Shown piece after piece: positions 24,489 to 32,116 of a stretch of 43,319 nucleotides of DNA. The notes under the pieces are model-generated. The model searched no databases. It saw only the letters and a program-made list of their open reading frames with translations, and was not told the DNA's origin. How positions within the stretch are numbered: position 1 is the first letter of the stretch; every line of letters begins with the position of its first letter. The DNA lies in the NCBI GenBank assembly GCA_015058205.1, contig SVCS01000006.1:1-43319 (forward strand), read 5' to 3'. A program made the position numbers and the translations under genes. This DNA is from Clostridiales bacterium (lineage in GTDB: Bacteria > Bacillota > Clostridia > Peptostreptococcales > Anaerovoracaceae).

Positions 24489-26588
24489 TTACAGGAGATC
24501 TTTTCTTGAGAGGTTGATTCTTCCCTGTGAATCGATCTCGATAACCTTGACTCTTACTTCGTCGCCTACATTCAGAACGTCCTCAACCTTGTCGATGCGT
24601 TCCTTGGCGATCTTGCTGATGTGTACCAGACCTTCCTTGCCCGGCAGAATCTCGACGAATGCGCCGAAGTTCATGATGCGGGTAACCTTACCTTCGTAGA
24701 TTTCACCTGGTTCAGGTTCCTTTACGAGCATCTCGATTTCCTTCTTTGCAGCTTCGAGGCTTTCTCCGTCCGGTGAAGCGATGAATACCATACCTTCGTC
24801 GTTGATGTCGATCTTAACGCCGGTTCTGTCGATGATACCGTTGATGGTCTCGCCGCCCTTACCTATGATCGTTCTGATCTGATCTGTCTGAACCTGCATT
24901 GTGATGATGCGAGGAGCATACGGTGAAAGTTCTGCATTCGGCTCAGGAATGTCTTCGAGCATTGCTGACATGATGTGCATTCTGCCTTCTCTTGCCTGTC
25001 CCAGAGCCTTCTCCAGAATCTCTCTGGAAAGACCGTGAACCTTGATGTCCATCTGGATTGCAGTAACGCCCTTGGCAGTACCTGTTACCTTGAAGTCCAT
25101 GTCGCCCAGGAAGTCTTCCATACCCTGGATGTCGGACAGGATAGCCATCTTGGATGAACCGTCTTCTTCTACTCTTTCGATGAGACCCATAGCGATGCCG
25201 GCTACAGGAGCCTTGATTGGAACGCCTGCGTCCATCAGAGCCAGACATGATCCGCATGTGGAACCCATGGAAGTGGATCCGTTGGAAGAGAGTACTTCCG
25301 AGACGACTCTGATCGCATACGGGAATTCCTCTTCGCTAGGCAGTACCGGAATGAGCGCTCTTTCTGCCAGCGCACCGTGTCCGATTTCTCTTCTGCCCGG
25401 GCTCTTCATTCTTCCAGCTTCACCGACTGAATAAGGCGGGAAGTTGTAGTGATGCATGTATCTTTTCTCAGTCTGCTCTGTGATACCATCGATGGTCTGC
25501 TTTTCGCTCAAAAGTCCCAGTGTGCAGATGGACAGCACCTGTGTCTGTCCTCTCTTGAAGAGGCCAGAGCCATGTGTTCTCGGCAGTACACCGTGGTCGA
25601 TCCAAAGCGGTCTGATTTCGTCCAGCTTACGGTTGTCAGGACGGATACCCTCGTCCAGGATCATCCTTCTGACCTGTTCTTTTGTGATATTGTAGAGAAC
25701 GGAATTGATATCCTTGCCGTTGTCCGGATAGATCTCTTCGAAATGCTCCTTCGCTTCCGCTTCCACTGCGTCCATCTTTTCCTGTCTCTCAAGCTTGTCG
25801 ACAGTCTGGATGGCTTCTCTCATCTTGCCTTCTGCATATTCTCTGACAGCTGCATCGATGTCTTCAGGAACCTTGTACAGTTCGATTTCCATCTTAGGCT
25901 TGCCGACTTCCGCTACGATCTGCTCGATGAACTCAACGATCTTCTTGATCTCTTCGTGAGCGAACATGATCGCGTCGAGCATGACATCTTCCGGAACTTC
26001 CTGTGCGCCTGCTTCTACCATCATGATAGCTTCCTTCGTACCGGAAACGGTCATGTGCATGCAGCTTTCTGCTCTCTGTGCCTCTGACGGGTTGATGATG
26101 AACTGTCCGTCGACCATACCGACAACAACAGAACCTGTCGGGCCGTCCCATGGGATGTCTGAAATGGAAAGAGCGATGGATGAACCGATCATGGCTGCGA
26201 TTTCGCTCGGTGCATCATTGTCAACGCACAGAACAGTTGCAACTACCTGAACGTCATTGTAGAAGCCCTTCGGGAACAGCGGTCTGAGCGGTCTGTCCAT
26301 GAGTCTGGAGCAGAGGACTGCTCTTTCGCTCGGTCTTCCTTCTCTCTTGATGAATCCGCCCGGAATCTTGCCTGCTGCGTACATCTTTTCTTCGTAATCG
26401 CATGAGAGCGGGAAGAAATCGATGTCCGGTCTCGGTTCCTTGGATGCGCATGCAGTGACGTTGACAACTGTGTCACCGTACTTAACCCATGCCTGTCCGT
26501 TTGCCAGTTCGCAAACTTTGCCGATTTCTACTTCCAGCAGTTTGCCTCCGATGGCGGTTCTGAATGTTTTGTAATCTTCGTACTTCAT
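24489..26588 (-). CDS. pnp: Polyribonucleotide nucleotidyltransferase (PNPase)
   Basis: A phosphorolytic 3'-5' exoribonuclease that degrades mRNA. Two RNase PH domains (about 1-220 and 310-540) flank an alpha-helical domain; the second contains the catalytic region [24 protein letters not shown] domain (about 550-615, with [20 protein letters not shown]) and a C-terminal S1 domain (about 620-695, [20 protein letters not shown]) complete 699 residues. The ATG at 26588 is 11 bases from GGAGGT, which lies in the loop of a hairpin (see the leader entry). It follows rpsO as in most bacteria, with a terminator-like hairpin between them. Confidence 0.97.
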   Translation of the reverse strand: MKYEDYKTFRTAIGGKLLEVEIGKVCELANGQAWVKYGDTVVNVTACASKEPRPDIDFFPLSCDYEEKMYAAGKIPGGFIKREGRPSERAVLCSRLMDRPLRPLFPKGFYNDVQVVATVLCVDNDAPSEIAAMIGSSIALSISDIPWDGPTGSVVVGMVDGQFIINPSEAQRAESCMHMTVSGTKEAIMMVEAGAQEVPEDVMLDAIMFAHEEIKKIVEFIEQIVAEVGKPKMEIELYKVPEDIDAAVREYAEGKMREAIQTVDKLERQEKMDAVEAEAKEHFEEIYPDNGKDINSVLYNITKEQVRRMILDEGIRPDNRKLDEIRPLWIDHGVLPRTHGSGLFKRGQTQVLSICTLGLLSEKQTIDGITEQTEKRYMHHYNFPPYSVGEAGRMKSPGRREIGHGALAERALIPVLPSEEEFPYAIRVVSEVLSSNGSTSMGSTCGSCLALMDAGVPIKAPVAGIAMGLIERVEEDGSSKMAILSDIQGMEDFLGDMDFKVTGTAKGVTAIQMDIKVHGLSREILEKALGQAREGRMHIMSAMLEDIPEPNAELSPYAPRIITMQVQTDQIRTIIGKGGETINGIIDRTGVKIDINDEGMVFIASPDGESLEAAKKEIEMLVKEPEPGEIYEGKVTRIMNFGAFVEILPGKEGLVHISKIAKERIDKVEDVLNVGDEVRVKVIEIDSQGRINLSRKDLL

Positions 26589-26613
26589 AATTTACAACTA
26601 CCTCCTGTAAATT
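26589..26613 (-). promoter_or_regulatory. Hairpin presenting the pnp ribosome site in its loop
   Basis: On the minus strand AATTTACA (26613-26606) and TGTAAATT (26596-26589) are perfectly complementary. The 9-base loop is GGAGGTAGT, which is the ribosome site, and the ATG follows the stem directly. Such a structure can tune pnp translation. Further hairpins occur upstream in the leader (a CCGC/GCGG stem near 26623-26637 and a GCTG/CAGC stem near 26650-26665). Confidence 0.6.
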
Positions 26614-26702
26614 TTACTTCCGCGCCGCGAAGATAGCGGCAGATATGCTGCAAAAACAGCAACTGATGTGCCATAAAATACGGCTGCATAAAAACGATAA
26701 AA

Positions 26703-26724
26703 GGCGGGTGCGTAAAGCCCCGCC
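26703..26724 (-). terminator. Hairpin between rpsO and pnp (partial terminator)
   Basis: GGCGGG (26703-26708) and CCCGCC (26719-26724) pair around a 10-base loop; on the minus strand TTTTATCGTTTTT follows. It would reduce read-through from rpsO into pnp. I see no strong separate pnp promoter, so partial read-through is likely. Confidence 0.75.
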
Positions 26725-26738
26725 AATTAATGACCAAA

Positions 26739-27005
26739 TTACTTTCTGAGTCCCAGTCTTGCGATGAGTGATCTGTATCTCTCCAGGTCTGTTTCCTTCA
26801 GATAGTTGAGCAGGTTTCTTCTCTTACCTACCATCTTCAGCAGACCTCTTCTTGAGTGGTGATCCTTGTGGTTCTTCTTCAGATGCTCGTTCAGGTCGTT
26901 GATTCTGTAAGTCAGAATAGCAACCTGTACTTCCGGGGAACCAGTGTCGCCTTCTTTCAGCTGATACTCTTTGATGATTTCTGCTTTCTTTTCTGTTGTG
27001 ATCAT
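26739..27005 (-). CDS. rpsO: 30S ribosomal protein S15
   Basis: S15 is a primary binding protein of the central domain of 16S rRNA and contacts 23S rRNA across the subunit interface. The 88 residues contain the family core [40 protein letters not shown] and KRRNLLNYL. The ATG at 27005 is fixed by AAGGAGG in AAGGAGGAAACAAAA; the longer open frame upstream covers the leader and promoter. The structured leader is compatible with S15 autoregulation. Confidence 0.97.
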   Translation of the reverse strand: MITTEKKAEIIKEYQLKEGDTGSPEVQVAILTYRINDLNEHLKKNHKDHHSRRGLLKMVGKRRNLLNYLKETDLERYRSLIARLGLRK

Positions 27006-27032
27006 TTTTGTTTCCTCCTTGTTATCAATACG

Positions 27033-27078
27033 CCTGCAGATAAGCCGCCGTCGGAGTATCGTACGTCCGATCCGCAGG
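27033..27078 (-). promoter_or_regulatory. Structured rpsO leader RNA
   Basis: A 9-bp stem with one G-U pair joins 27070-27078 and 27033-27041 (minus CCTGCGGAT with ATCTGCAGG). Inside it a shorter CGGA/TCCG helix can form. The structure ends about 15 bases before the ribosome site. S15 represses its own mRNA in several bacteria through leader structures that differ between phyla; this one is a candidate, not a recognised match. Confidence 0.45.
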
Positions 27079-27089
27079 TAAAAATCATG

Positions 27090-27126
27090 CTTGATTATAT
27101 TATCATGCATGTATTGCAAATGCAAG
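27090..27126 (-). promoter_or_regulatory. Probable rpsO promoter
   Basis: On the minus strand TTGCAT is followed after 17 bases by TAATAT, and TATAAT starts three bases further on (TAATATAAT). Either register gives a sigma-A type promoter 85-120 bases upstream of rpsO. Coordinates are approximate. Confidence 0.5.
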
Positions 27127-27146
27127 ATATTTATTTCGTTCCGGCA

Positions 27147-27776
27147 TTATTTCCCATCATGGAAATTGGTGAATACATCATGCTCTTCCAAAGGCAATCC
27201 GGCTCTCTCCTTCTCTGCAGCAATTGCGCGGATGAGAAATGCCATATTTCTGCCCAGATTCCGCATGGTCTGCAGTCCTTCCAAATCCTTTTCAACATCT
27301 TCTGCCGTGAATCCGTGAACCTGATTCCAGTAGGTGCTCGAAACGACCGGCATACCGCTGATGGTGAAGTACTTGTTCAGCGCATCGAATGTAGCCGTAT
27401 TTCCTCCTCTGCGGCAACTGACCACTGCAGCGCCGACCTTCATATGCTTCGGATATCCTGCGCTGTAGAACAAGCGATCCATGAAGGACAGGGCAGTTCC
27501 GTTCGGTGACGAGTAGTAGACCGGACTGCCGATGATCAGACCGTCTGCTGCTTCAAACTTCAGTGCCGCTTCATTGACGATGTCGTTGATCACGCACTTC
27601 CCTGTTCTCATGCAAAAGCCGCAGGCTCTGCATCCCGGTACATCCTTTTTGCCGATCTGCAGCAGTTCTGTTTCGATACCTTCTGCATTCAATGTCTTGA
27701 TGACTTCTTCCAGCGCTCTCGCCGTGCAGCCAGTCTCGTGAGGACTGCCGTTGATTACCAATACTTTATGTGCCAT
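27147..27776 (-). CDS. Flavodoxin-fold FMN reductase with an Fe-S-type cysteine motif
   Basis: A 209-residue cytoplasmic flavoprotein of the NADPH-dependent FMN reductase / iron-sulfur flavoprotein group. VLVINGSPHETGCTARALE is the FMN phosphate-binding loop. Cys49, 52, 55 and 61 in GCRACGFCMRTGKC form a compact Cx2Cx2Cx5C motif that in the Isf family binds a 4Fe-4S cluster. GLIIGSPVYYSSPNGTALSF is the second flavin-contact region. Likely an electron-transfer or oxidative-stress enzyme of anaerobes; the substrate is unknown. The ATG at 27776 has AAGGAG 7 bases upstream. It is a single gene between tRNA-Gly and rpsO. Confidence 0.85.
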   Translation of the reverse strand: MAHKVLVINGSPHETGCTARALEEVIKTLNAEGIETELLQIGKKDVPGCRACGFCMRTGKCVINDIVNEAALKFEAADGLIIGSPVYYSSPNGTALSFMDRLFYSAGYPKHMKVGAAVVSCRRGGNTATFDALNKYFTISGMPVVSSTYWNQVHGFTAEDVEKDLEGLQTMRNLGRNMAFLIRAIAAEKERAGLPLEEHDVFTNFHDGK

Positions 27777-27828
27777 TGTTTTTCTCCTTATCCATCTACT
27801 GTTAACAGGTGTCATTATACACTACAAA

Positions 27829-27856
27829 CAAAAAGAAGACCAGCGGCCCTCTTCTT
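27829..27856 (-). terminator. Terminator after tRNA-Gly
   Basis: AAGAAGA (27833-27839) and TCTTCTT (27850-27856) pair around a 10-base loop; TTTTTG follows on the minus strand. It begins a few bases after the CCA end of the tRNA. Confidence 0.8.
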
Positions 27857-27860
27857 ATTA

Positions 27861-27934
27861 TGGAGCGGATGAGGGGAATCGAACCCCCAACCTCAGCTTG
27901 GGAAGCTGATATTTTACCACTAAACTACATCCGC
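27861..27934 (-). tRNA. tRNA-Gly (anticodon CCC)
   Basis: On the minus strand the acceptor arms GCGGATG (27934-27928) and CATCCGC pair, followed by discriminator T and an encoded CCA (27863-27861). The anticodon stem TCAGC/GCTGA holds the loop TTCCCAA, giving anticodon CCC for GGG codons. The T-arm contains GGTTCGATTCC. 74 bases including CCA. Confidence 0.95.
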
Positions 27935-27992
27935 CTGAAATGCGGACGGACTTACTGCACCCGCCCGCATGGTTGATTCAATTACGTGTTTT

Positions 27993-28021
27993 ATTCTAAC
28001 GTATGTTGCATCCAAACGCAA
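27993..28021 (-). promoter_or_regulatory. Promoter of tRNA-Gly
   Basis: Minus-strand -35 TTGCGT (28021-28016), 17 bases, -10 TAGAAT (27998-27993). It starts just beyond the stop codon of the DUF975 gene, giving a precursor leader of about 50 bases. Confidence 0.65.
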
Positions 28022-28027
28022 CCGCTG

Positions 28028-28855
28028 TTATTCGTTGCTGCTGAGTGGAATCACGACCTCTGGCTCGTAGTTTTCTTCCGGTTCTGCTTCATCTTCTCCG
28101 ATCAGCTTCAGATAGATGGCTGCGTTGGCGTTTTGGCGGTATGGCTCGGTCCAGAATACGTTCACGAGTCCGAATGTGATGCAGCCGAGGAGGAACCAAC
28201 CGATGTATGACAGGTCAAAGACAAACATGTTCCACTTCTGACCGTCCATGAGTTTCCTTGATCTGGTGATGACTTGTGATGCGGACAGTTCCGGATGATC
28301 CCGAAGAATAAACGGTACCATACGGTAAGAGTACGTTTTGATGATTCCAGGTACGATGAAAAGCAATGTCCACAATAGCAGGAACAGATCTTTCAGGAAC
28401 AGGGTGATGAAGGTATGTCCGTATCTGGTGAATCCGGTTTTCAGCACGCCCAGATCAGGATGCTGTCCATTGGCGTTCTCCCTGAAGAATCCGTAACATC
28501 CTACCTGCAGCGGATTGAACACAAAGATCTTCAGCAGGAACCCGATGACGATAACCACGAAAGCAGCCGCCAGAAGACCCATGATCACCATTCCGGCTAT
28601 TGCCTTGTCTTCTTCCGGCATGCTGTTCAGCGCGTCTGTCATATCCTGAAATTCTTCGCCATTGACTGTGATGCTTGATGAATCTGGAGCTTCCTCAAGA
28701 TTATAATCCTGCTCCATATCCGATGTGCTGAATCTGCTCGCTAAACTAGTTCCTCCTGCAAACAGTGAAATCAAGAATGCGGACAGCACGCTTCTCCAGT
28801 AATTCGCTTTGAATTTGATTTTACCTTGTTCTTTAACTTGTTTTCTATCCCACAT
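28028..28855 (-). CDS. DUF975 family integral membrane protein
   Basis: A 275-residue polytopic membrane protein. It begins with the DUF975-type cytoplasmic start MWDRKQVKEQGKIKFKANYW, then a first span (SVLSAFLISLFAGG), an external acidic loop (about 40-85), and four or more further spans. Family-typical stretches are VFNPLQVGCYGFFRENA and LLFIVPGIIKTYSYRMVPFIL. It ends in an acidic cytoplasmic tail. Members are common in Bacillota and have no established function. AAGGA is 7 bases upstream of the ATG. It has its own promoter with repeated TTAGCAT words in the leader. Confidence 0.85.
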   Translation of the reverse strand: MWDRKQVKEQGKIKFKANYWRSVLSAFLISLFAGGTSLASRFSTSDMEQDYNLEEAPDSSSITVNGEEFQDMTDALNSMPEEDKAIAGMVIMGLLAAAFVVIVIGFLLKIFVFNPLQVGCYGFFRENANGQHPDLGVLKTGFTRYGHTFITLFLKDLFLLLWTLLFIVPGIIKTYSYRMVPFILRDHPELSASQVITRSRKLMDGQKWNMFVFDLSYIGWFLLGCITFGLVNVFWTEPYRQNANAAIYLKLIGEDEAEPEENYEPEVVIPLSSNE

Positions 28856-28872
28856 AATCCTTTCCTTTCATA

Positions 28873-28906
28873 ATGCTAATCATGATGCTAAAACAATTGA
28901 TGCTAA
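28873..28906 (-). repeat. Three direct TTAGCAT repeats in the DUF975 leader
   Basis: The minus strand carries TTAGCAT at 28906-28900, 28891-28885 and 28879-28873, two of them within an 11-base repeat TTTTAGCATCA at a period of 15. They lie between the predicted transcription start and the ribosome site, where an operator would be placed. The function is unknown. Confidence 0.55.
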
Positions 28907-28924
28907 AACTATTATTACGCACGA

Positions 28925-28953
28925 AGTGTACACCTGCCTCCCCGATTGTTCAA
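28925..28953 (-). promoter_or_regulatory. Promoter of the DUF975 gene
   Basis: Minus-strand -35 TTGAAC (28953-28948), 17 bases, -10 TACACT (28930-28925), in the gap after the hydrolase gene. Four or five of six bases match consensus in each hexamer. Confidence 0.5.
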
Positions 28954-28960
28954 CCCTTTA

Positions 28961-29632
28961 TCAGGAATCAAACAATTCTGCCGCAAGTTCCGCGACCTTT
29001 CTCGGTGACTTCGGATCATCACTGATGGTATGCTCTTCCCCTGGGAAAATGGTCAGCGGGTAACCGAAACGCTCTGTGAAGTCGATGGCCGCTTCTACCT
29101 TCACGGTGCTGTCGCTCGCGCCATGAGCAAAGGCCATCTGCACGCCCTCTGGTTTTGCCTGATCATACAGTGCGAACAGATCCGGCAGTTCCACATCTTC
29201 GGCCCCCTCTTCCAAAGCGAGCTCCGGGAAGTTGACAGCGGCGCAGCGCAAAAAAGCCTTCCTGCCTCTGTGCGGGCGGGTTGCCAGATAGATGCACGTG
29301 ATGTACGCGCCAAAGCTCGATCCGAAGTAGCAGATTTCTTTATCCGGAAATCTCTCAGCCAGATAGTCCTCCACGCAGGCCAGGCTGTCCAGGCAGTTCT
29401 CAACGGTCAGTTCTTCCTCTGCCGCCTGCTCACTGCCGTGGTGGGGCTGATCATAGGCGATGACTCCGAACCCCTTCCCAGGCAAGATACGCATCAGATT
29501 CGCCGCGTTCTGGCTCTCCTTGCTGCTGTCATATCCGTGGATGACGATCACCAGTTTCCCAAAATTCTCCGGGAGCACTGCGATGCATGGGATCTCATGT
29601 CCGTTCTTTTTCGTTAATAAAATCTTTTTCAT
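28961..29632 (-). CDS. Alpha/beta hydrolase (serine hydrolase)
   Basis: A 223-residue cytoplasmic protein of the alpha/beta hydrolase fold. IVIHGYDSSKES forms the oxyanion-hole region after the second strand; the nucleophile elbow is GSSFG (residues 104-108, Ser106); the acid is probably Asp174 in HGASDSTV and the base His201 in GEEHTIS. Small esterases of this type act on acyl esters, and the substrate cannot be told from sequence. There is no signal peptide. The ATG at 29632 has no real ribosome site; a perfect extended -10 ends 7 bases upstream, so the mRNA may be leaderless. A repeat block lies directly upstream. Confidence 0.88.
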   Translation of the reverse strand: MKKILLTKKNGHEIPCIAVLPENFGKLVIVIHGYDSSKESQNAANLMRILPGKGFGVIAYDQPHHGSEQAAEEELTVENCLDSLACVEDYLAERFPDKEICYFGSSFGAYITCIYLATRPHRGRKAFLRCAAVNFPELALEEGAEDVELPDLFALYDQAKPEGVQMAFAHGASDSTVKVEAAIDFTERFGYPLTIFPGEEHTISDDPKSPRKVAELAAELFDS

Positions 29633-29638
29633 GTCCCG

Positions 29639-29647
29639 ATTATACCA
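29639..29647 (-). promoter_or_regulatory. Extended -10 promoter at the hydrolase start codon
   Basis: The minus strand reads TGGTATAAT (29647-29639), a perfect extended -10 element. Transcription would start at about 29631-29633, at the ATG itself. No good -35 is present. Confidence 0.55.
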
Positions 29648-29660
29648 TTGCTCCAGAATT

Positions 29661-29770
29661 ATGGGGTATTATTTCCGAAATCTATGGGGTACTTTACCCC
29701 ATAAACCAGTATCTGACTTGCGAATTTGGGGTACAGTTTCCGAAATCCATGGGGTACTTTACCCCATAAA
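29661..29770. repeat. Two copies of a palindromic repeat at a 65-bp period upstream of the hydrolase gene
   Basis: Each copy has GGGGTA, then TTTCCGAAATC (29672-29682 and 29737-29747), then ATGGGGTA-CTT-TACCCCAT (29684-29702 and 29749-29767), then AAA. The last part is a perfect 8-bp palindrome with a 3-base centre. Copies start near 29661 and 29726. Short plus-strand reading frames here encode repeated peptides, but no ribosome site supports them. Confidence 0.8.
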
Positions 29771-29840
29771 TTCTGCTTTTCGTGCCCCAAACTAAGTCAA
29801 ACAAGCGCTGAAACTACGCCAAAAGACAATAGTGACAATG

Positions 29841-29873
29841 AAAAAACGCAGGGGCGTGTCTTCCCTGCGTTTT
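29841..29873 (-). terminator. Terminator after tRNA-Pro
   Basis: AACGCAGGG (29845-29853) and CCCTGCGTT (29863-29871) pair perfectly around a 9-base loop; TTTTC follows on the minus strand. It lies a few bases past the CCA end of the tRNA. Confidence 0.88.
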
Positions 29874-29876
29874 CTT

Positions 29877-29953
<77 letters not shown>

Positions 29954-29985
29954 ATGCCCGGCCTATGAAAGCCCGTGCGAAATGT

Positions 29986-30014
29986 ATTGTAACACTTTGC
30001 GCATATTTAATCAA
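29986..30014 (-). promoter_or_regulatory. Promoter of tRNA-Pro
   Basis: Minus-strand -35 TTGATT (30014-30009), 17 bases, -10 TACAAT (29991-29986), leaving a precursor leader of about 25 bases. Confidence 0.65.
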
Positions 30015-30092
30015 ATCATTTTTGAAAACAGTCTCAAACAATAAAACACTGCAGATTTTGCACACTCAACACATATTTTCTGAAGTATTTTT

Positions 30093-30145
30093 GTTTCGGC
30101 TGGGTATACTGGGATGGGTATACCGGCCGGCGATGTTGCCGACCC
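30093..30145. other. Hairpins downstream of ribF
   Basis: Two adjacent structures: GGTATAC and GTATACC (around 30103-30125) form a perfect 7-bp palindrome with an 8-base centre, extended by GGCTGG/CCGGCC pairs, and next to it GGCCGGC (about 30125-30131) pairs with GCCGACC with one wobble. No T-run follows on the minus strand, so this is likely a 3'-end or processing structure rather than a typical terminator. Confidence 0.4.
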
Positions 30146-30161
30146 TATGACAAATGCCAGC

Positions 30162-31091
30162 TTATCTGTTCTGCCTGTGCCAGACTCTGGCTTCGATGCT
30201 GTCGCTTTCGATTTGTTTCTTCAGCTCATCGATGCCGTTGAACTTCTTCTCACCGCGTGTGTGCTTGATGAAATCAACGCGGATCTGCTTGCCGTAGACA
30301 TCCTCATTGAAGTCGAAAATGTGGGTTTCGATATTCTTCTCATAGGTACCGATGGTCGGCTTCACGCCAACGTTGGTCACGCTTGGACGGGTTACGCCTT
30401 CGATGGTGCATGTAGTGATGTAGACACCATTCGGCGGAGTGATCATTGTGTCATCCACGAGCGTATTGCATGTCGGGAACCCAATGGTCCTCCCAATCTT
30501 ATTTCCCATGATGATTTCACCGCTGACGGAATACATCCTGCCCATGAACTTGGTGCACTCCTCCATACGCCCTTCCTCGATGAGCTGGCGAATGTAGGTA
30601 CTGCTGACAACGATACCATCTACCACATACGGTTCCTGCACGTGGATTCCGAACCCATGCTTCAGCCCCTCATGCATGAGCACTTCCGGGGTGCCGGAGG
30701 CTTTGTAACCGAAACTGTAGTTGAAACCGCAGTAAGCTTCGCGGATGTTGAACCGCTTGACCAGAATCTCCTCTATGAACTCCTCTGGGCTCATGCGCAG
30801 AATCTCCTCGGTAAAAGGAATGTTGAAGACATAGTCTACGCCCATCTCCTCAAGAATTCTCATCTTGTCTTCCGGATAGAGGATGTTCTTCACCTTCGGC
30901 ACATTCTGAAGAATTGAGCTGGTGTGATTGGAGAATGTGAAGACAGCGCTCTTAAGCCCTGCTGCCTCAGCCTCTTTCACCGTACGCCCGATAATTTCCT
31001 GATGGCCTTTGTGGATGCCATCAAAATTGCCCAGGGCAACTACTGTTGGTTCTATATTTACAATGTCTTCAAGTCTTTCAAATACTATCAT
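30162..31091 (-). CDS. ribF: Bifunctional riboflavin kinase / FAD synthetase
   Basis: Converts riboflavin to FMN and then FAD. The N-terminal FAD synthetase half has the nucleotidyltransferase motif ALGNFDGIHKGHQEII and STYIRQLIEEGRMEE. The C-terminal riboflavin kinase half starts near residue 185 with GRTIGFPTCNT (PTAN-like motif; here PTCN), ITPPNGVYITTC and THIFDFNEDVYG. Length 309 is normal. The start overlaps the truB stop by ATGA (31091-31088), so translation is coupled. Last gene of the rimP-nusA-infB operon. Confidence 0.96.
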   Translation of the reverse strand: MIVFERLEDIVNIEPTVVALGNFDGIHKGHQEIIGRTVKEAEAAGLKSAVFTFSNHTSSILQNVPKVKNILYPEDKMRILEEMGVDYVFNIPFTEEILRMSPEEFIEEILVKRFNIREAYCGFNYSFGYKASGTPEVLMHEGLKHGFGIHVQEPYVVDGIVVSSTYIRQLIEEGRMEECTKFMGRMYSVSGEIIMGNKIGRTIGFPTCNTLVDDTMITPPNGVYITTCTIEGVTRPSVTNVGVKPTIGTYEKNIETHIFDFNEDVYGKQIRVDFIKHTRGEKKFNGIDELKKQIESDSIEARVWHRQNR

Positions 31092-32104
31092 TTTCGCTCC
31101 GCAAGTATCTTGTCGGCCTTAAGTCTTCCTTCTTCTGTGTCTATATATCCCGTTCCCAGGAAAATCCCCGTTTCTTCTTCGTAAACCTTGTAAATAAGGC
31201 TGTAATCACGGCCACGGGCGTTTTTCTGACCCATGATCTGAGGATCCGTCTCTTCCTCGATCCTGACCTGTGTCAGCCATACGCTGTTGCCCATGCGGAA
31301 GTACTCCGCCCGATCTAGAGGCATTACAATCTTCCCAAAGTGCACCAGCGCCTCATCCGCAGGCAAAAGCATCCCCTCCAGCTGATCAGCTGCGCTGCCG
31401 GGCTCATTCTTCTCGCCCAGCATAGCTTTCACGTCCTCGGCGGACAGAAGTGCCTGATCCACGCTGATCGGCCCCACTGCCGTCCTCTCAAGGGCTGTCA
31501 TAACGCATCCGCATCCAAGCTTCGCGCCGATGTCGTCGCATATGGTCCTGACGTAAGTCCCCTTGGAACACTCTATTTCAAAGGCAAACTGCCCGGTTTC
31601 CATATCTACATCAATCGGCACGATGCGGTCCACAAAAGCCTTCCGCGGCTTGATTTCCACATCGAGTTCCTTGCCTTTGTAGGCGTAATCGTACAATCTG
31701 CGGCCATTGACGCGCACTGCCGAGTACTTCGGCGGTATCTGCTCGATTTCACCCGCAAATGACGAAATGGCCGATATCAGTACCTCTTTCGTAATACCGC
31801 ACTGCTCACGGACTTCCTCCCAAGGGTGATCTTCTGTCACTTCACCCCAGATATCCAGTGTATCCGTTGAAATACCAAGCTTTGCGGCGCAGATATACGT
31901 TTTCGTGTCAAGCTCCATATACTCCATGATACGGGTCGCCTGACCAACAAAAACAGGAAGCACGCCAGTTGCCATGGGATCCAGAGTCCCGCCGTGACCG
32001 ACTTTCTTGATGCCTTTGACCCCAAGAGCCCGTCGGCAAACGGCTACACAGTCGCTGGACGTCCATTCCTGCGGTTTGTAAAGTACCAGAATTCCGTCTC
32101 TCAT
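31088..32104 (-). CDS. truB: tRNA pseudouridine-55 synthase TruB
   Basis: Makes pseudouridine 55 in the T-loop of all tRNAs and also acts as a tRNA folding chaperone. The catalytic motif HGGTLDPMATGVLPVFVG contains Asp42; other conserved segments are KPQEWTSSD, QIPPKYSAVRVNGRRLYDYA and CSKGTYVRTICDDIGAKLG. It has 338 residues, with a C-terminal extension of PUA-like type. The ATG at 32104 is preferred over the GTG just before it. It lies 12 bases after nrnA and overlaps ribF by 4 bases. Confidence 0.96.
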   Translation of the reverse strand: MRDGILVLYKPQEWTSSDCVAVCRRALGVKGIKKVGHGGTLDPMATGVLPVFVGQATRIMEYMELDTKTYICAAKLGISTDTLDIWGEVTEDHPWEEVREQCGITKEVLISAISSFAGEIEQIPPKYSAVRVNGRRLYDYAYKGKELDVEIKPRKAFVDRIVPIDVDMETGQFAFEIECSKGTYVRTICDDIGAKLGCGCVMTALERTAVGPISVDQALLSAEDVKAMLGEKNEPGSAADQLEGMLLPADEALVHFGKIVMPLDRAEYFRMGNSVWLTQVRIEEETDPQIMGQKNARGRDYSLIYKVYEEETGIFLGTGYIDTEEGRLKADKILAERK

Positions 32105-32116
32105 CACTTCAGGTCT

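Noticed and set aside
30093..30145. Intrinsic terminator of ribF
   Set aside because: The hairpins are strong, but no run of T follows on the minus strand, so I list them only as structure.
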